Source of the DNA: Symbiodinium natans
Lineage: Eukaryota > Sar > Dinophyceae > Suessiales > Symbiodiniaceae
DNA: 15,773 nt
Reading direction: 5' to 3'
Assembly (NCBI GenBank): GCA_905221605.1
Contig: CAJNDS010001514.1
Span: forward strand, 1-15,773
The first letter of the stretch is position 1. Every line of letters begins with the position of its first letter. Of the stretch, positions 1 through 7,552 are shown piece by piece. Under the pieces are notes generated by a model, which worked only from the letters and a program-made list of their open reading frames with translations, was not told the DNA's origin and searched no databases. The translations under genes were made by a program, and so were the position numbers.

Positions 1-18
1 CCCCCCCCCCCCCCCCCC
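1..18. repeat. Poly-C at left window edge
   Basis: Eighteen bases of C, followed within about 25 bases by CCCTAAA repeats (about 40-80). It matches the C run at the other end and suggests assembly breaks at homopolymers. Confidence 0.9.
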
Positions 19-74
19 GCTTGAGGGCTACATCTGAACCTTAAACCCTAAACCCTAAACCCCAAACCCCACAC

Positions 75-143
75 CCCGAATTGCTGCGCCGTACTCAGAC
101 CCGCGCGCTTTTTGAGCACGAGGTAGGCGAGAACTATGGAAAC
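75..143 (-). CDS. DSP exon: helix after the catalytic loop
   Basis: Acceptor TTGGCAG|G at 143, donor GGG|GTGTGG at 75; 69 bp, phase 0 to 0. It encodes VSIVLAYLVLKK followed by RAGLSTAQQFG. This matches the hydrophobic AYLM helix and the Ala-containing helix that follow SRS in DSPs. It is the last exon visible; the intron runs into CCCTAAA repeats and the poly-C at the window edge. Confidence 0.8.
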
Positions 144-3100
144 CTGCCAAAGACTCAAGGGGGCTTGGCTTCAGAGTTAGGGGCTTATGGGCACGGGGGG
201 TTGGGGACGAGGGGGTCAGGGTTTAGGGTGTGGGGTTCCTGGCTTGGTTTTCTGCACCATTGTTGGGGCACTATTTAAAATGATCATTTGTTCTTCCTTA
301 TTGGGTTTTAAGCATTCATAAACCTGCAAGTCAACAATGATCCAGTTTTCGGGTTTGTGATAGTGAGGATTTAGGGAGTGGGGTTATCCTCCCGGGTGAT
401 AAGGCTCCCTCCCCGCTTTGGACCCCCATCCACCTCCCCAAGAATCCTGCCGTAACAGCTGCTTGCTGCTTGGTGTTTAGGGCATAGGCATCCGGAGTTG
501 CCCGCGACGTAAACATAGGTCGACTTTGCTCAGGCCGGTAGGCTTAGCTCTTCATCATAACTCCTTCTCTAAGTTTGTATAGCCCTGAAAGGAAAGGTCG
601 GTACACGAAATTCCGAGGCCTCCCTCCCCCCCCCCTCCCCCTGGGTCCCCTGGCAGATCTGCTGGCCCCCTGGCGGCAATGTACAAGACAGCGCCCTTTG
701 TCGCGCTGCACCTGACAACGGCACACACTGCCTTCCATTCTCGTTTCGGGGTTTTGGGGTTTGGGGTTTACATGCGTTTTAGGGCTTCATTGGGGTCTGG
801 AGTTTTGGGTTCGGGGTACTTATCTCTGTTGCCGTTTGTTTGTTGGCTCTCCTATCCGGTGCACACACCCAACTTCGACTTGCAAAGCTGCGGCTGCAGG
901 GTCTAGGACTTAGGTTGCTAGGGTACCCTCAGAATCACGGGCCACAGTACTAATCTAACAGGGACCCACATTCAGGAACATGATTAGAGACCCGACTTTC
1001 TGACACCTTAAAGCGACGTGTCTCTGGGCGGAAAGGCCCTAAGCCCTCGCCGAAAATACATGTACGCTGCACAGAGCCGGTGCAGAAAGGTCTGGCGGAC
1101 GGGCCAGGCCTCGTCCAGGAAGTCAAAAGCCGTGCCTAAGCGAGTGGACAGCTCCTCATCGCAGCTGTCCTCAAGACGGTGGTTTAGAGTTTTAGGTTTT
1201 GGGGTTCAGGGTTCGGGGTTTTTAGGGTTTAGGGTGTAGGGCCTAAAGGTTTCAAGGCACCATCGTAACTTTGCCCCATGCACCCCAAAGCCGAAACCCC
1301 AAACTCAAGATCCGAACCCCCCAACACTTGACCTCTGAAGCGACCGGGACACTCCACCCTGAAACTCCGGAGAGTCAGGGTTTAGGGCTTAGGGCTTAGG
1401 GCTTAGGGTCTAGGGTCTAGGGTCTAGGGTTCAGGGTTCAGGGTTCAGGGTTCAGGGTTCAGGGTTCAGGGTTCAGGGTTCAGGGTTCAGGGTTCAGGGT
1501 TAGGTTTTAAATGGCTTTGCAGTTAAGGGTTTAGGGGCTAGGATTTAGGGTTTGCTGGCCTAATTGAAAACCCCAACCCCAAGGAACCAGATGCCGCCTG
1601 GGGGGAGAGGAGCAGGCTTGCAACATGCCGGGGCTTTCTTTGGGGGTTTCACGAAAAAAGGGGGGGGGGGGGGGGGGGGGGGGTACCCTTTTTTGGGCGT
1701 TCCTTGAATAAGGACTGTCGTTTTTGGGGATATTCGGGGGACCCTGTTTTGGGAAATACCCATGCATGGTTTTCCTTGCTAGAAGGCCCAGTAAACCCTA
1801 AACCTTAACACCGTTTTTTGGGACCCGAACCCTGACAAAAAATGCTGAACCTACCCCTGAACAGAAGGGCAGGACACCCTGAACAGAAGGGCAGGACACC
1901 TCATGCGAGTTCCCTGGGCCCGCGGCTTTCAAATAAATACGCTGGTTTCGCGTGTGGGACATAAAGAAGGGCAGACGCCTGGCTGCATTTGCATTATAAA
2001 GGGTTTGGAGCTGGGCTTTAGGGGTGTAGAACCGTAACCCTATAGACCCTATTCAACGTCTTGTCCCTCGAGCAGCTGCGTCTACCACCCATGTCACAAG
2101 CGAGGAGCCATGCATGGAGTAAAACTGGTTTGGGGTTTGGGGTTTGGGGTTTGGGGTTTGGGGTTTGGGGTTTGGGGTTTGGGCTTTAGGGTTTAGGGTT
2201 TAGGGTTAGGGTTTAGGGTTAAGGGTTAAGGGTTAAGGGTTAAGGGTTTAGGGTTTAGGGTTTAGGGTTTAGGGTTTAGGGTTTAGGGTTTAGGGTTTAG
2301 GGTTTAGGGTTTAGGGTTTAGGGTTTAGGGTTTAGGGTTTAGGGTTTAGGGTTTAGGGTTTAGGGTTTAGGGTTTAGGGCCAGGGTGTAGGGCTTACGGT
2401 CCATCTCTCCGGTGTTTGGGTTTTTTGGGGGGATCTTGCCTTTTCCATCCTGAACATAGTTCCCCGAACTCAACTCTGCGCCCTGCGCTCGCGGCCCTTG
2501 GATCGAGAACCGTCACCCTGCACGCGCCCTGAACCCTGAATCTCAAACGTAACACCTTCAACCAAGTCTGAACACCCAACACTCCACATCGCCCTGCTGA
2601 GAGGCAGGCGCTGAACAGTTGAGGATATGGGTGATACCATTCCTCGTCGGTTTAGGGGTTGAGGACGGGTTGAAGCATTGGGGCTTCGGGTTTCGGGCAT
2701 AGGGCTACGGGTAGTTTAGGAGGGAGGGCATGTAATTGAGGATCTGGGTTTCAAAGAGGCGCCTCTCAGCTTGCTGCAGAGGCGTACACAGGGTCTGCAC
2801 AGGCCACGAAGGATTTGCAGCTTTGGGTTTTCGGTTCAGGAGTTGGAAGTTGAAAGAGGGCTCGGATCTCTGCGGAAACAAAGGCAAGCCACCAAAACCG
2901 GGGAGCTGATGGGGTACCACCGGGCAACGGAGCCTGACAGCAAACAGAAAAAAGGACTTGTTCATCTTTACTCTGCGACGTGATATCCCCTCGTCGAGGA
3001 GATCGCAGGCAGCGAGAAGCTTACACCAAATCCGAAAAAAAACTCATCGGGGCAAAAACCCCCAACCCCGAGACCACCTAAACCCCCGAACCCTCCCCTT

Positions 3101-4862
3101 GAACCGCTCTCAACCCTAACCCTACACCTCCAAACCCTCAGCTCCTCAAACCCCAATATAGGGTTAAGGGTTTAATTGGGGCTTAGGAATTAGGGTTTAG
3201 GATTTAGGGTTTAGGGTCCTTTCAAAACCCTCCCCAAACCTCCTAAGCCTCCCAAACCTCCCAAGCCTCCCAAGCCTCCCTCCCCGACCACCAAAAAAAT
3301 TAACAACAGCGTAAGCTCCTAACTTCGCAATGCCCCCAAGCCCGGAAACTCTACCCAAGAATCACAAAGCACTAAAAAACCCGCCAGAAGCCCTAAGACC
3401 CTAAACCCCTAAAACCAAACTGACGGCAAAACAATGTTCAACAAAAAAAGGATTCCGTGGTTCCGCACTAAAGCAGCTCCAGAAAATAGAAGACATCAAA
3501 GTGAAGCTGCATAAGATTTGCAGGCGCAACCTTTCTTTCGCCTTTAATAGAGTTATTTTGTCGGGTACGACAATCTCCTCTAACCCCTCGATTAGACCTG
3601 AAACCCTTCCCAATACCCCCAGACCCTAAACCACTTCCAGAAATGCCCGTGTGCTTTCGTGTGCAGGACTGCTGCATTTGACCGTGCCACATGGGCCCCC
3701 TGAGCTCAGCAAGCTTTGTTCACTGGGTGATGTGGGCTGGGAGGTGAACATGTCGTCCGAAAGACTTACATCAGCAATGCCAAGAATCAAGACATGCAGC
3801 TCCCTGCTCCAGCTTGAAGAGGCCAGAGCTGGAAGCAGAAGAAGCTGTGGGCATCCCCAACAAAGGAGTTCCGGTGGTGCTGCCGCTGAAATTTCCTTCA
3901 TCCTGGCCCCTTGAGGCTGCTCAAGGAGTGGGCCGTCTGGATTGCTCAAACACGTGGCCGTGCAATCTGGCAGACGCTCAACCCTCCACTCTGACGGTGC
4001 ACTTTTCTTGGCCGAGGGTCGTGAAAGGCCAAGTCCTACTACGTAGTTCGCAAACGAACGAGTGTGCACCTCAAGCAAGCCGGCAAAACCGTCCTCACTG
4101 GCACCGTTGGTGGCAGAGTCTCGACTACTATCTACCGACACCTTTGCGCAAACGCGATTGCGCAGTGAACCCACGCTTGATCAAGTATGTGCAAAACTCC
4201 ACTGTGTCTAGTGTGCCAAAACGGAAACAAGGACGCAAGACTGCGTCAGGGAGTTGAGCAAGCCCTTAAACCCTAAACCCTCGAGCCTAAACCCCAAACG
4301 CTAAACCCTAAACCCACCATAAACCCCTAAACGCCCTACAGACCCCTTCTCTGATCAAGTCGCTGTCGCAGCTCCATTCTGTTGGCGGCCGCGCGCTCGC
4401 CACCTATGAAGAGCCTGCGCCGAACAGACAGTAGGTTTAGGGCTTGTAGGGGTTTAGGGTTTAGGGTGGGTGGGTTTAGGGTTTAGGGTTTAGGGGTTCG
4501 GGGTTTAATTAGGGTTTAGAGGTTTAGGCTTCTTTGGGCTTCTTGGGTGTTCTCCACCAGCCTTATCCTCGCAATGAGGCGCGAAGGAAGGGTCTTGAGA
4601 CCCTAAAACCTTCAGAGTGTCGGGCATCAGAAAGAGGCTCTGACCCTAAACCCCACACCCTCCGACCCAAACCTGAAGCGTTTCAGGTTTTGGGTTTAGG
4701 GTTTGGGGGGGTATAAGACCTAAACCCTAAACCCTAAACCCTAAACCCTAAACCCTAAACCCTAAACCCTAAACCCTAAACCCTAAACCACAGCTCCGGG
4801 TGCCCCGGCCACTCGAGAACTTCGGAGGCCTTCGCCCCTCTCGACTCGCCATCGAGGGGCCT

Positions 4863-4951
<89 letters not shown>

Positions 4952-5104
4952 GGTTTAGGGTTTAGGGTTCTTAGGGTTTTGAAAACCCTAAAAACCCTAA
5001 ACCCTAAACCCTCAACCCTGAGCCCCCAAACCCTAGACCTAGGTCCTAGGTTTGGTTGCGGCGCCTTGTCATGGCCCCGCCAGTGCAAAGCCACTGTAGC
5101 AAGC
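75..5104 (-). CDS. Dual-specificity protein phosphatase gene, spliced, 3' end outside window
   Basis: A cysteine-dependent phosphatase of the DSP/MKP-like family, expected to remove phosphate from Tyr and Ser/Thr by a phosphocysteine intermediate. Joined exons, 5' to 3': 5065-5104, 4789-4860, 4614-4637, 4352-4414, 2581-2642, 1333-1358, 1110-1169, 655-711, 75-143. Visible domain parts in order: LFIGGERAAAN (the usual LYLG..AA.N start), NGITHILN, WSVPVASED with the general-acid Asp, FDFLDE, then CLVHCRQGASRS (HCX5R loop with catalytic Cys and Arg), then VSIVLAYLVLKK. The Asp lies 31 residues before the Cys, as in known DSPs. All junctions keep phase. An ATG at 5070-5072 (reading MTRPLDGES) is a possible start giving about 147 residues inside the window; alternatively the frame continues upstream to 7552 or beyond. 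Target unknown; no kinase-interaction domain was seen. Confidence 0.85.
144..654 (-). other. DSP intron with GC donor
   Basis: 511 bp between the catalytic-loop and AYL exons. On the + strand: G-rich TTTGGGG/TTTAGGG-like sequence at about 160-240, AT-richer unique sequence 245-350, C-rich sequence at 370-440 and a C-run tract 618-645 next to the donor. Minus ORFs at 331-516 and 290-350 are open but not needed by the domain. Confidence 0.65.
655..711 (-). CDS. DSP exon: catalytic HCX5R loop
   Basis: Acceptor TTGTCAG|G at 711, donor TCT|GCCAGG at 655 (GC donor); 57 bp, phase 0 to 0. It encodes VQRDKGRCLVHCRQGASRS. The HC(X)5RS signature gives the nucleophilic Cys and phosphate-binding Arg. The next family residue (usually Ala) is the GCC that begins the intron. 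The spliced product carries Val there, so the junction is set by homology. Confidence 0.9.
712..1109 (-). other. DSP intron with GC donor
   Basis: 398 bp. G-rich heptamer-like sequence at 747-830 (minus-strand 3' side), unique sequence 830-1030, and a short CCCTAAG motif near 1037-1045. The donor side has no clean array, so this is a weak case of the fold-back pattern. Confidence 0.65.
1110..1169 (-). CDS. DSP exon: general-acid Asp and helix before the P-loop
   Basis: Acceptor CTTGAG|GAC at 1169, donor GACGAG|GCC at 1110 (GC donor); exactly 60 bp and 20 codons. It begins DSCDEELSTRL and ends FDFLDE, matching the family pattern D....L...F..a.dFIdeA. With the 655-711 exon, the spacing FDFLDE plus ten residues to HC is the usual one with no gap. 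Confidence 0.88.
1170..1332 (-). other. DSP intron, short fold-back type
   Basis: 163 bp, GT-AG. On the + strand TTTAGGG-type sequence fills 1181-1238 and C-rich CCCAAA-type sequence fills 1275-1325, so its ends are roughly complementary. Only about 40 bp of unique sequence lie between. Confidence 0.7.
1333..1358 (-). CDS. DSP micro-exon: strand leading to the general acid
   Basis: Acceptor GTTTCAG|GG at 1358, donor GCTTCAGAG|GTCAAG at 1333; 26 bp, phase 1 to 0. It encodes WSVPVASE when joined to the T left by the 2581-2642 exon (T+GG gives Trp). This is the Y.sIPv.D strand of DSPs. It is too short for ORF calling. Confidence 0.8.
1381..1504 (+). repeat. Telomere-like array in homogeneous variant blocks
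   Basis: Heptamers occur in runs: CTTAGGG three times, then TCTAGGG three times, then TTCAGGG ten times (1430-1499). Each block is uniform, as expected from local duplication of single mutated units. Confidence 0.9.
1660..1683 (+). repeat. Poly-G run (G24)
   Basis: Uninterrupted G homopolymer after an A6 run, inside a DSP intron. Its length is likely unreliable in sequencing. Confidence 0.9.
1855..1898 (+). repeat. 22-bp tandem duplication
   Basis: Two exact, adjacent copies (1855-1876 and 1877-1898) of a unit starting CCCTGAACAGAAGGG, the first seven bases resembling a CCCTGAA heptamer. Confidence 0.9.
2128..2380 (+). repeat. Longest telomere-like array, block structured
   Basis: About eight TTTGGGG units, then TTTAGGG units, then four TTAAGGG units (about 2218-2245), then about nineteen perfect TTTAGGG units to about 2378. 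Intronic on the minus strand. Internal position and variant blocks argue against a chromosome end. Confidence 0.92.
2581..2642 (-). CDS. DSP exon: GITHILN strand
   Basis: Acceptor CCGACGAG|G at 2642, donor GTGGAGT|GTTGGGTG at 2581; 62 bp, phase 2 to 1. It encodes NGITHILNCSAPASQQ then GDVE. GITHILN is a diagnostic DSP strand. Joining directly to 1333-1358 gives GDVEWWSVPV, the right length for the family. Confidence 0.88.
2643..4351 (-). other. Longest DSP intron (GA donor) with large unique interior
   Basis: 1709 bp. G-rich arm at about 2650-2720, unique open sequence 2720-3050, C-rich 3060-3140, TTTAGGG-type 3155-3215, C-rich 3220-3430, unique 3430-3600, C-rich 3600-3645, a 600-bp unique block 3645-4257 and CCCTAAA repeats 4262-4330. 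The mixed order suggests repeated insertion. Confidence 0.6.
3626..4257. other. 600-bp unique segment open on both strands, inside an intron
   Basis: Minus ORF 3626-4174 (182 codons) and + ORF 3814-4257 (147 codons) overlap. Neither has a motif I recognise. The minus ORF ends at a TAG formed where unique sequence meets a TTTAGGG unit. The DSP reading frame skips this block. It may be a nested element, an unrelated gene or captured sequence. Confidence 0.4.
4352..4414 (-). CDS. DSP exon: domain start (LFIGGERAAAN)
   Basis: Acceptor TTCGGCGCAG|G at 4414; the exon ends CTTGATCA at 4352 with GAGAAGGGG as intron start (GA donor). 63 bp, phase 2 to 2. It encodes LFIGGERAAANRMEL then RQRLD, matching LyLGs...AaN...L of DSPs. 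The + strand is also open here but has no family match. Confidence 0.88.
4415..4613 (-). other. DSP intron, fold-back type, GA donor
   Basis: 199 bp. The TTTAGGG-type arm fills 4436-4530. The donor side reads GAAGGTTTTAGGG. About 70 bp of unique sequence lie between. The splice G can be placed on either side (CT|GA...AG|G or CTG|AA...AGG|). Confidence 0.7.
4614..4637 (-). CDS. DSP micro-exon: lead-in to domain
   Basis: Read as CAGAG|C (start 4637) to ACTCT|GAAGGTTTTAGGG (end 4614, GA donor); 24 bp, phase 2 to 2. It encodes LFLMPDT and, joined to 4352-4414, gives MPDTLLFIGGE, like the 'I.p.LylG' lead-in of DSPs. An alternative acceptor two bases upstream (TCAG|AGC) gives SLFLMPDT in phase 0 and would change the frame of the exon before it. 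Confidence 0.6.
4638..4788 (-). other. DSP intron starting in a pure CCCTAAA array
   Basis: 151 bp; the donor TG|GTTTAGGG is the first heptamer of an array of ten CCCTAAA units (4718-4788). On the + strand C-rich sequence at 4642-4680 and a TTTAGGG stretch at 4683-4712 complete it. Confidence 0.65.
4789..4860 (-). CDS. Probable 5' exon of the DSP gene
   Basis: Acceptor CCCACCCAG|G at 4860, donor CTGTG|GTTTAGGG at 4789; 72 bp, phase 2 to 2. It encodes PLDGESRGAK then ASEVLEWPGHPEL. Both ends abut heptamer repeats, TTGAGGG-type on one side and a pure CCCTAAA array on the other. A second open frame (APRWRVERGEG...) would fit the alternative acceptor of the 4614-4637 exon; it is arginine-rich and less protein-like. 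Confidence 0.65.
4861..5064 (-). other. Compact fold-back intron with twelve TTGAGGG units
   Basis: 204 bp made almost wholly of heptamers. TTGAGGG x12 (4870-4953) and TTTAGGG units face CCCTAAA-type repeats (about 4984-5035). At the turn there is a 21-base palindrome (4971-4991), TTAGGGTTTT then G then AAAACCCTAA. GC donor at 5064. Best single example of the inverted-repeat layout. Confidence 0.75.
5065..5104 (-). CDS. Candidate 5' exon with possible DSP start codon
   Basis: Acceptor CCGGAGAG|GC at 5104, donor ACAAG|GCGCCG (GC) at 5065; 40 bp, phase 1 to 2. It encodes LLQWLCTGGAMT; the Met codon (5070-5072) could start a DSP of ordinary length. No family match of its own, so support is phase and position only. 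Confidence 0.45.
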
Positions 5105-5952
5105 CTCTCCGGTGACGTGCCAGGGTTTTGGCTTTCGGGCTGAGGGCATAGGGTTTAGGGTTTAGGGCTTAGGGCTTAGGGCTTAGGGTTTAGGGTTTAG
5201 GGGTTTAAGGGTTTAGGGTTTAGGGGTTTAGGGTCTTGGGACTTTGGGGCTTTGGGGCGCGGGGCTTGGGGCCTTTGGCTTCGGGGCTTCGGGGCTTCGG
5301 GGCTTTGGGGTCTGAAGCTTGGGGTCTATAAGGTTTAGGTTTAGGGTTTGGGGGAACTGGGGGTCAAAGTGTTCATCCCCTTCAGGGTCCAGGGCCATGG
5401 GGCTTTGTGGGCTCAGGTGTCTGACAGTCAGTGGAGCTGCCTAGCACGACTTTAAGCGTTTAAGCTTTTGTTTTTTGAACGGGTACATTAGGGTAGGGAT
5501 CTGTAAACCTGTAGGGCCACGCCAGGGCCGAAAGTGGGTGTCATTTTTGTACCTCGTAGCCTTAAAGCCTTAACGCCCTGAACCCTACATCCTAAACCCT
5601 ATTACACCCTAAACCGCCCAAACCCTAAACCCTAAACCCTAAACCCTAAACCCTAAACCCAAAACCCTAAACCCTAAACCCTAAGCCGACCAGCATGAAG
5701 CTAAACAAAGACGAAGGTTCCGGGGTCAGGGGGGAAACGAAAGCCTCTAAGCCCCTCGACAATCCTTTTGGACACCGTAGCCCTACACCTCACACCCCAA
5801 CCCCCCCCCCCCCCCAAAAAAAAAAAAGAAAAACAAAACTTAAAACCTAAACGCCGCAAAGCCCCAACTCCGAACTTACCCTAAACCCTAAAGCCCTCAA
5901 ACCCTGGACCCCCCCCCCCCCCCCAAAAAAAAAAAAAAGAGAAGCCAAACGC
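5105..5952 (-). other. Intron between candidate exons, mixed repeats
   Basis: 848 bp. TTTAGGG and GGGCTTC-type repeats 5147-5350, unique 5360-5560, CCCTAAA 5580-5690, unique 5690-5790, then two C-run plus A-run tracts (C15A12 at 5801-5827 and C16A14 at 5909-5938) around another CCCTAAA patch. No gene seen in the unique parts. Confidence 0.5.
5801..5938 (+). repeat. Paired C(n)A(n) homopolymer tracts
   Basis: C15 followed by A12 at 5801-5827, and C16 followed by A14 at 5909-5938, separated by about 80 bp. A related C-run plus A10 occurs at 15175-15192. Confidence 0.9.
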
Positions 5953-5989
5953 CTCCACGGCTCCGCCACCATGCGATTGCCACCAGGGC
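5953..5989 (-). CDS. Candidate exon, function unknown
   Basis: Acceptor CCGACCGAG|G at 5989, donor GTGGAG|GCGTTTGG (GC) at 5953; 37 bp, phase 0 to 1, reading ALVAIAWWRSRG. It sits between a CCCTAAA/CnAn tract on the left and a TTTAGGG array on the right, as the firm exons do. All three frames are open, so this is a weak call. Confidence 0.38.
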
Positions 5990-7023
5990 CTCGGTCGGGT
6001 TTTAGGGGTATAGGGGTTTAGGGCCTTGGGGGTTAGGGTTTAGGGCTTAGGGCTTGTGCGGGTTTAGGGTTTAAGGGTTTAGGGCTTAGGGTTTAGGATT
6101 TAGGGTTTAGGGCTTAGGGTTCAGCATCTCACGATCCAGCTTTTTCTAGTCAAGCAAGTGTCAGGTCAAGCAATAGATAGGTACCCGCCCATAGACTCCC
6201 CTAACATCAAGGTCAGAGACCAATCTCTGGTGTCCTCCCAACGCTTTCAGTTGTGCAACTTTATCTATTCGAAGGGGTAGCGTTTCCTGACGAGCCTGGA
6301 ACACTACAGCCCAAAGCCCAATAGGCCCTATTCTTTAGAGTCAAACAACCAAGAACCCTACAGCCTAACCCAATATGGGCTGTCCCGGGGCGTCCGCGGG
6401 GCGCCCCGACCAATGTCCCAGGGACCCCTGTAGGTTGGTACCCAAACTCGGTGCCGGTGTCCAAAATTGACTTTAAATTCGAATTGGGCATGAGGTTACT
6501 CAACCGAATTGGGCACTAGGGTTGGTACCCAAAATCGGTGCCCATTGAGCATTCGGGTTGGTGCCAAAAACCGGTGCCGGTGCCCAATATTGACCTTAAA
6601 CCGAGTTGCGGTATGATACCCCACATGTTGTGCCCGAGCCCAATAGCTGAATGAGGCAGGTTTTGTAATCTCGCTTGGACTTTAGGGCCCATAGGGTTGA
6701 GCGCAGGCTTTGGAGCTTCACGGAGCTGAGAAGGGCATCCCAAAACCCCGAAACCCCGAAACCCCCCTAAACCCCTAAACCCCTGAAACCCCCCAACCCC
6801 TAAACCCCTAAACCCTAAACCCCTAAACCCCTAAACCCCTAAACCCCTGAACCCCTAAGCCCCGAAACCCCTCAACCCCTAAGCCCCTAAGCCCCTAAAA
6901 CCCTGAAACCCTGAAACCCCTAAACCCCTAAACCCCTAAACCCCTAAACCCTAAACCCTAAACCCTAAACCCTAAACCCTAAACCCTAAACCCTGACCTA
7001 GGTCCTTGGGACGGGGGGCTCAC
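5990..7023 (-). other. Intron with 600-bp unique interior
   Basis: 1034 bp. TTTAGGG arm 6000-6122, unique interior 6123-6735, C-rich arm 6736-6990 made of CCCCTAAA octamers grading into CCCTAAA heptamers. The interior has degenerate GGTTGGTACC repeats (6430-6600). Minus ORFs 6261-6503 and 6516-6743 fall in these repeats and look spurious. Confidence 0.55.
6430..6600 (+). repeat. Degenerate GGTTGGTRCC repeat cluster
   Basis: Three diverged copies start near 6433, 6523 and 6557 with GGTTGGTACC or GGTTGGTGCC, followed by CAAAATCGGTGCC-like sequence. Two also share a GGTGCCGGTG(T/C)CCAA stretch and a TTGACYTTAAA motif. Possibly the remains of a mobile element. Confidence 0.65.
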
Positions 7024-7083
7024 CGCTTCTGAGGCGGTGTCCAGCCCTGTGAAGAGCGTGCCGGTCAAAGCGCTGTCAAGGAC
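7024..7083 (-). CDS. Candidate exon, function unknown (VLDSALTG)
   Basis: Acceptor CTGCCCAG|G at 7083, donor GAAGCG|GTGAGC at 7024 (near-consensus GT donor); exactly 60 bp, 20 codons, only one minus frame open, reading VLDSALTGTLF then TGLDTASEA. It is flanked left by CCCTAAA and right by TTTAGGG-type repeats. The + strand reads AVSSPVKSV with plausible sites too, so strand rests on the neighbours. Confidence 0.45.
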
Positions 7084-7491
7084 CTGGGCAGTGCCCCCCC
7101 TGTTTAGGTTTTGGGAACTTAGGGAACTTAGGGAATTTAAGGAATTCAGGGAATTTAGGGAATTTAGGGAATCTAGGGGTTTTGGGGGTTTTGGGGGTTT
7201 TAGGGGTTTAGGGGCTTATAGGGTTTAGGGGTTCATAGGGTTTAGGGTTCAGGGTTTAGGCTTCAGGGTTCAGGGTTTGGGGATGCCCAATTCCGGGGTT
7301 TAGGGTTCAGGGTTAGGGGTTTAGGGTGCTTAGGGTTTAGGTTTAGAGTTTAGGACTCTAGGGTTAGGGGTTTAGGGTTTGGCAGTTTAGGGCTTTGGGG
7401 TTTGCGGGGTTTAGGGGGGCTTCGAGTTTATGGCCTGTAGGGTTAGGGGTTTACAAGCCCTGCTACACCCAAATCTGCAGGTGGCGGTCAC
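7084..7491 (-). repeat. G-rich heptamer/octamer tract in intron
   Basis: 408 bp. On the + strand it is almost all degenerate TTTAGGG, GGGAATTTA and GGGGTTTA repeats (7106-7455), with no C-rich arm at the donor end, so it departs from the fold-back layout. No gene content. Confidence 0.6.
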
Positions 7492-7552
7492 CCCACTGGC
7501 AGCGTCCCCCCCGAGCGCCAGACAGGGCGCAAAGCAAAAGCAAGTAGGTGAC
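7492..7552 (-). CDS. Candidate exon, function unknown
   Basis: Acceptor CCCTGAG|G at 7552, donor AGTGGG|GTGACC at 7492; 61 bp, phase 2 to 0, reading SPTCFCFAPCLALGG. It joins in phase with 7024-7083. All three frames are open and the + strand also offers AG and GT sites, so this is weak. Confidence 0.33.

Larger units (their letters stand above)
1359..2580 (-). other. Long DSP intron with two large heptamer arrays
   Basis: 1222 bp, GT-AG, between the GITHILN and WSVPV exons. It holds a blocky variant array (1381-1504), G24 (1660-1683), a short CCCTAAA tract (about 1793-1806), unique sequence 1807-2127 with a 22-bp tandem repeat, a second large array (2128-2380) and C-rich sequence 2520-2580. 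The order G, C, G, C leaves an exon-like slot at 1807-2127, which the phosphatase domain does not use. Confidence 0.65.

Noticed and set aside
1381-2380. A true chromosome end (telomere) in the window
   Set aside because: Arrays occur in both orientations throughout, are internal, carry many variants and are separated by coding exons.
3626-4174. 182-codon minus ORF as a main exon of the DSP gene
   Set aside because: The exons on both sides join directly at the correct DSP spacing. The ORF has no recognised motif and the opposite strand is also open.
4337-4432. + strand exon reading TPSLIKSLSQLHSVGG with AG and GT sites
   Set aside because: The minus strand of the same bases gives LFIGGERAAAN, a family match that joins to GITHILN.
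4783-4860. Frame APRWRVERGEG for the 4789-4860 exon
   Set aside because: Kept only as an alternative: arginine-rich and it needs a different acceptor downstream. The PLDGESRG frame looks more protein-like.
6736-6990. CRISPR array
   Set aside because: Units are 7-8 bp with no spacers, and the context is eukaryotic.
7033-7105. + strand exon reading AVSSPVKSVPVKALSR
   Set aside because: Plausible by itself, but all recognisable genes are on the minus strand and the minus reading has a better donor (GTGAGC).
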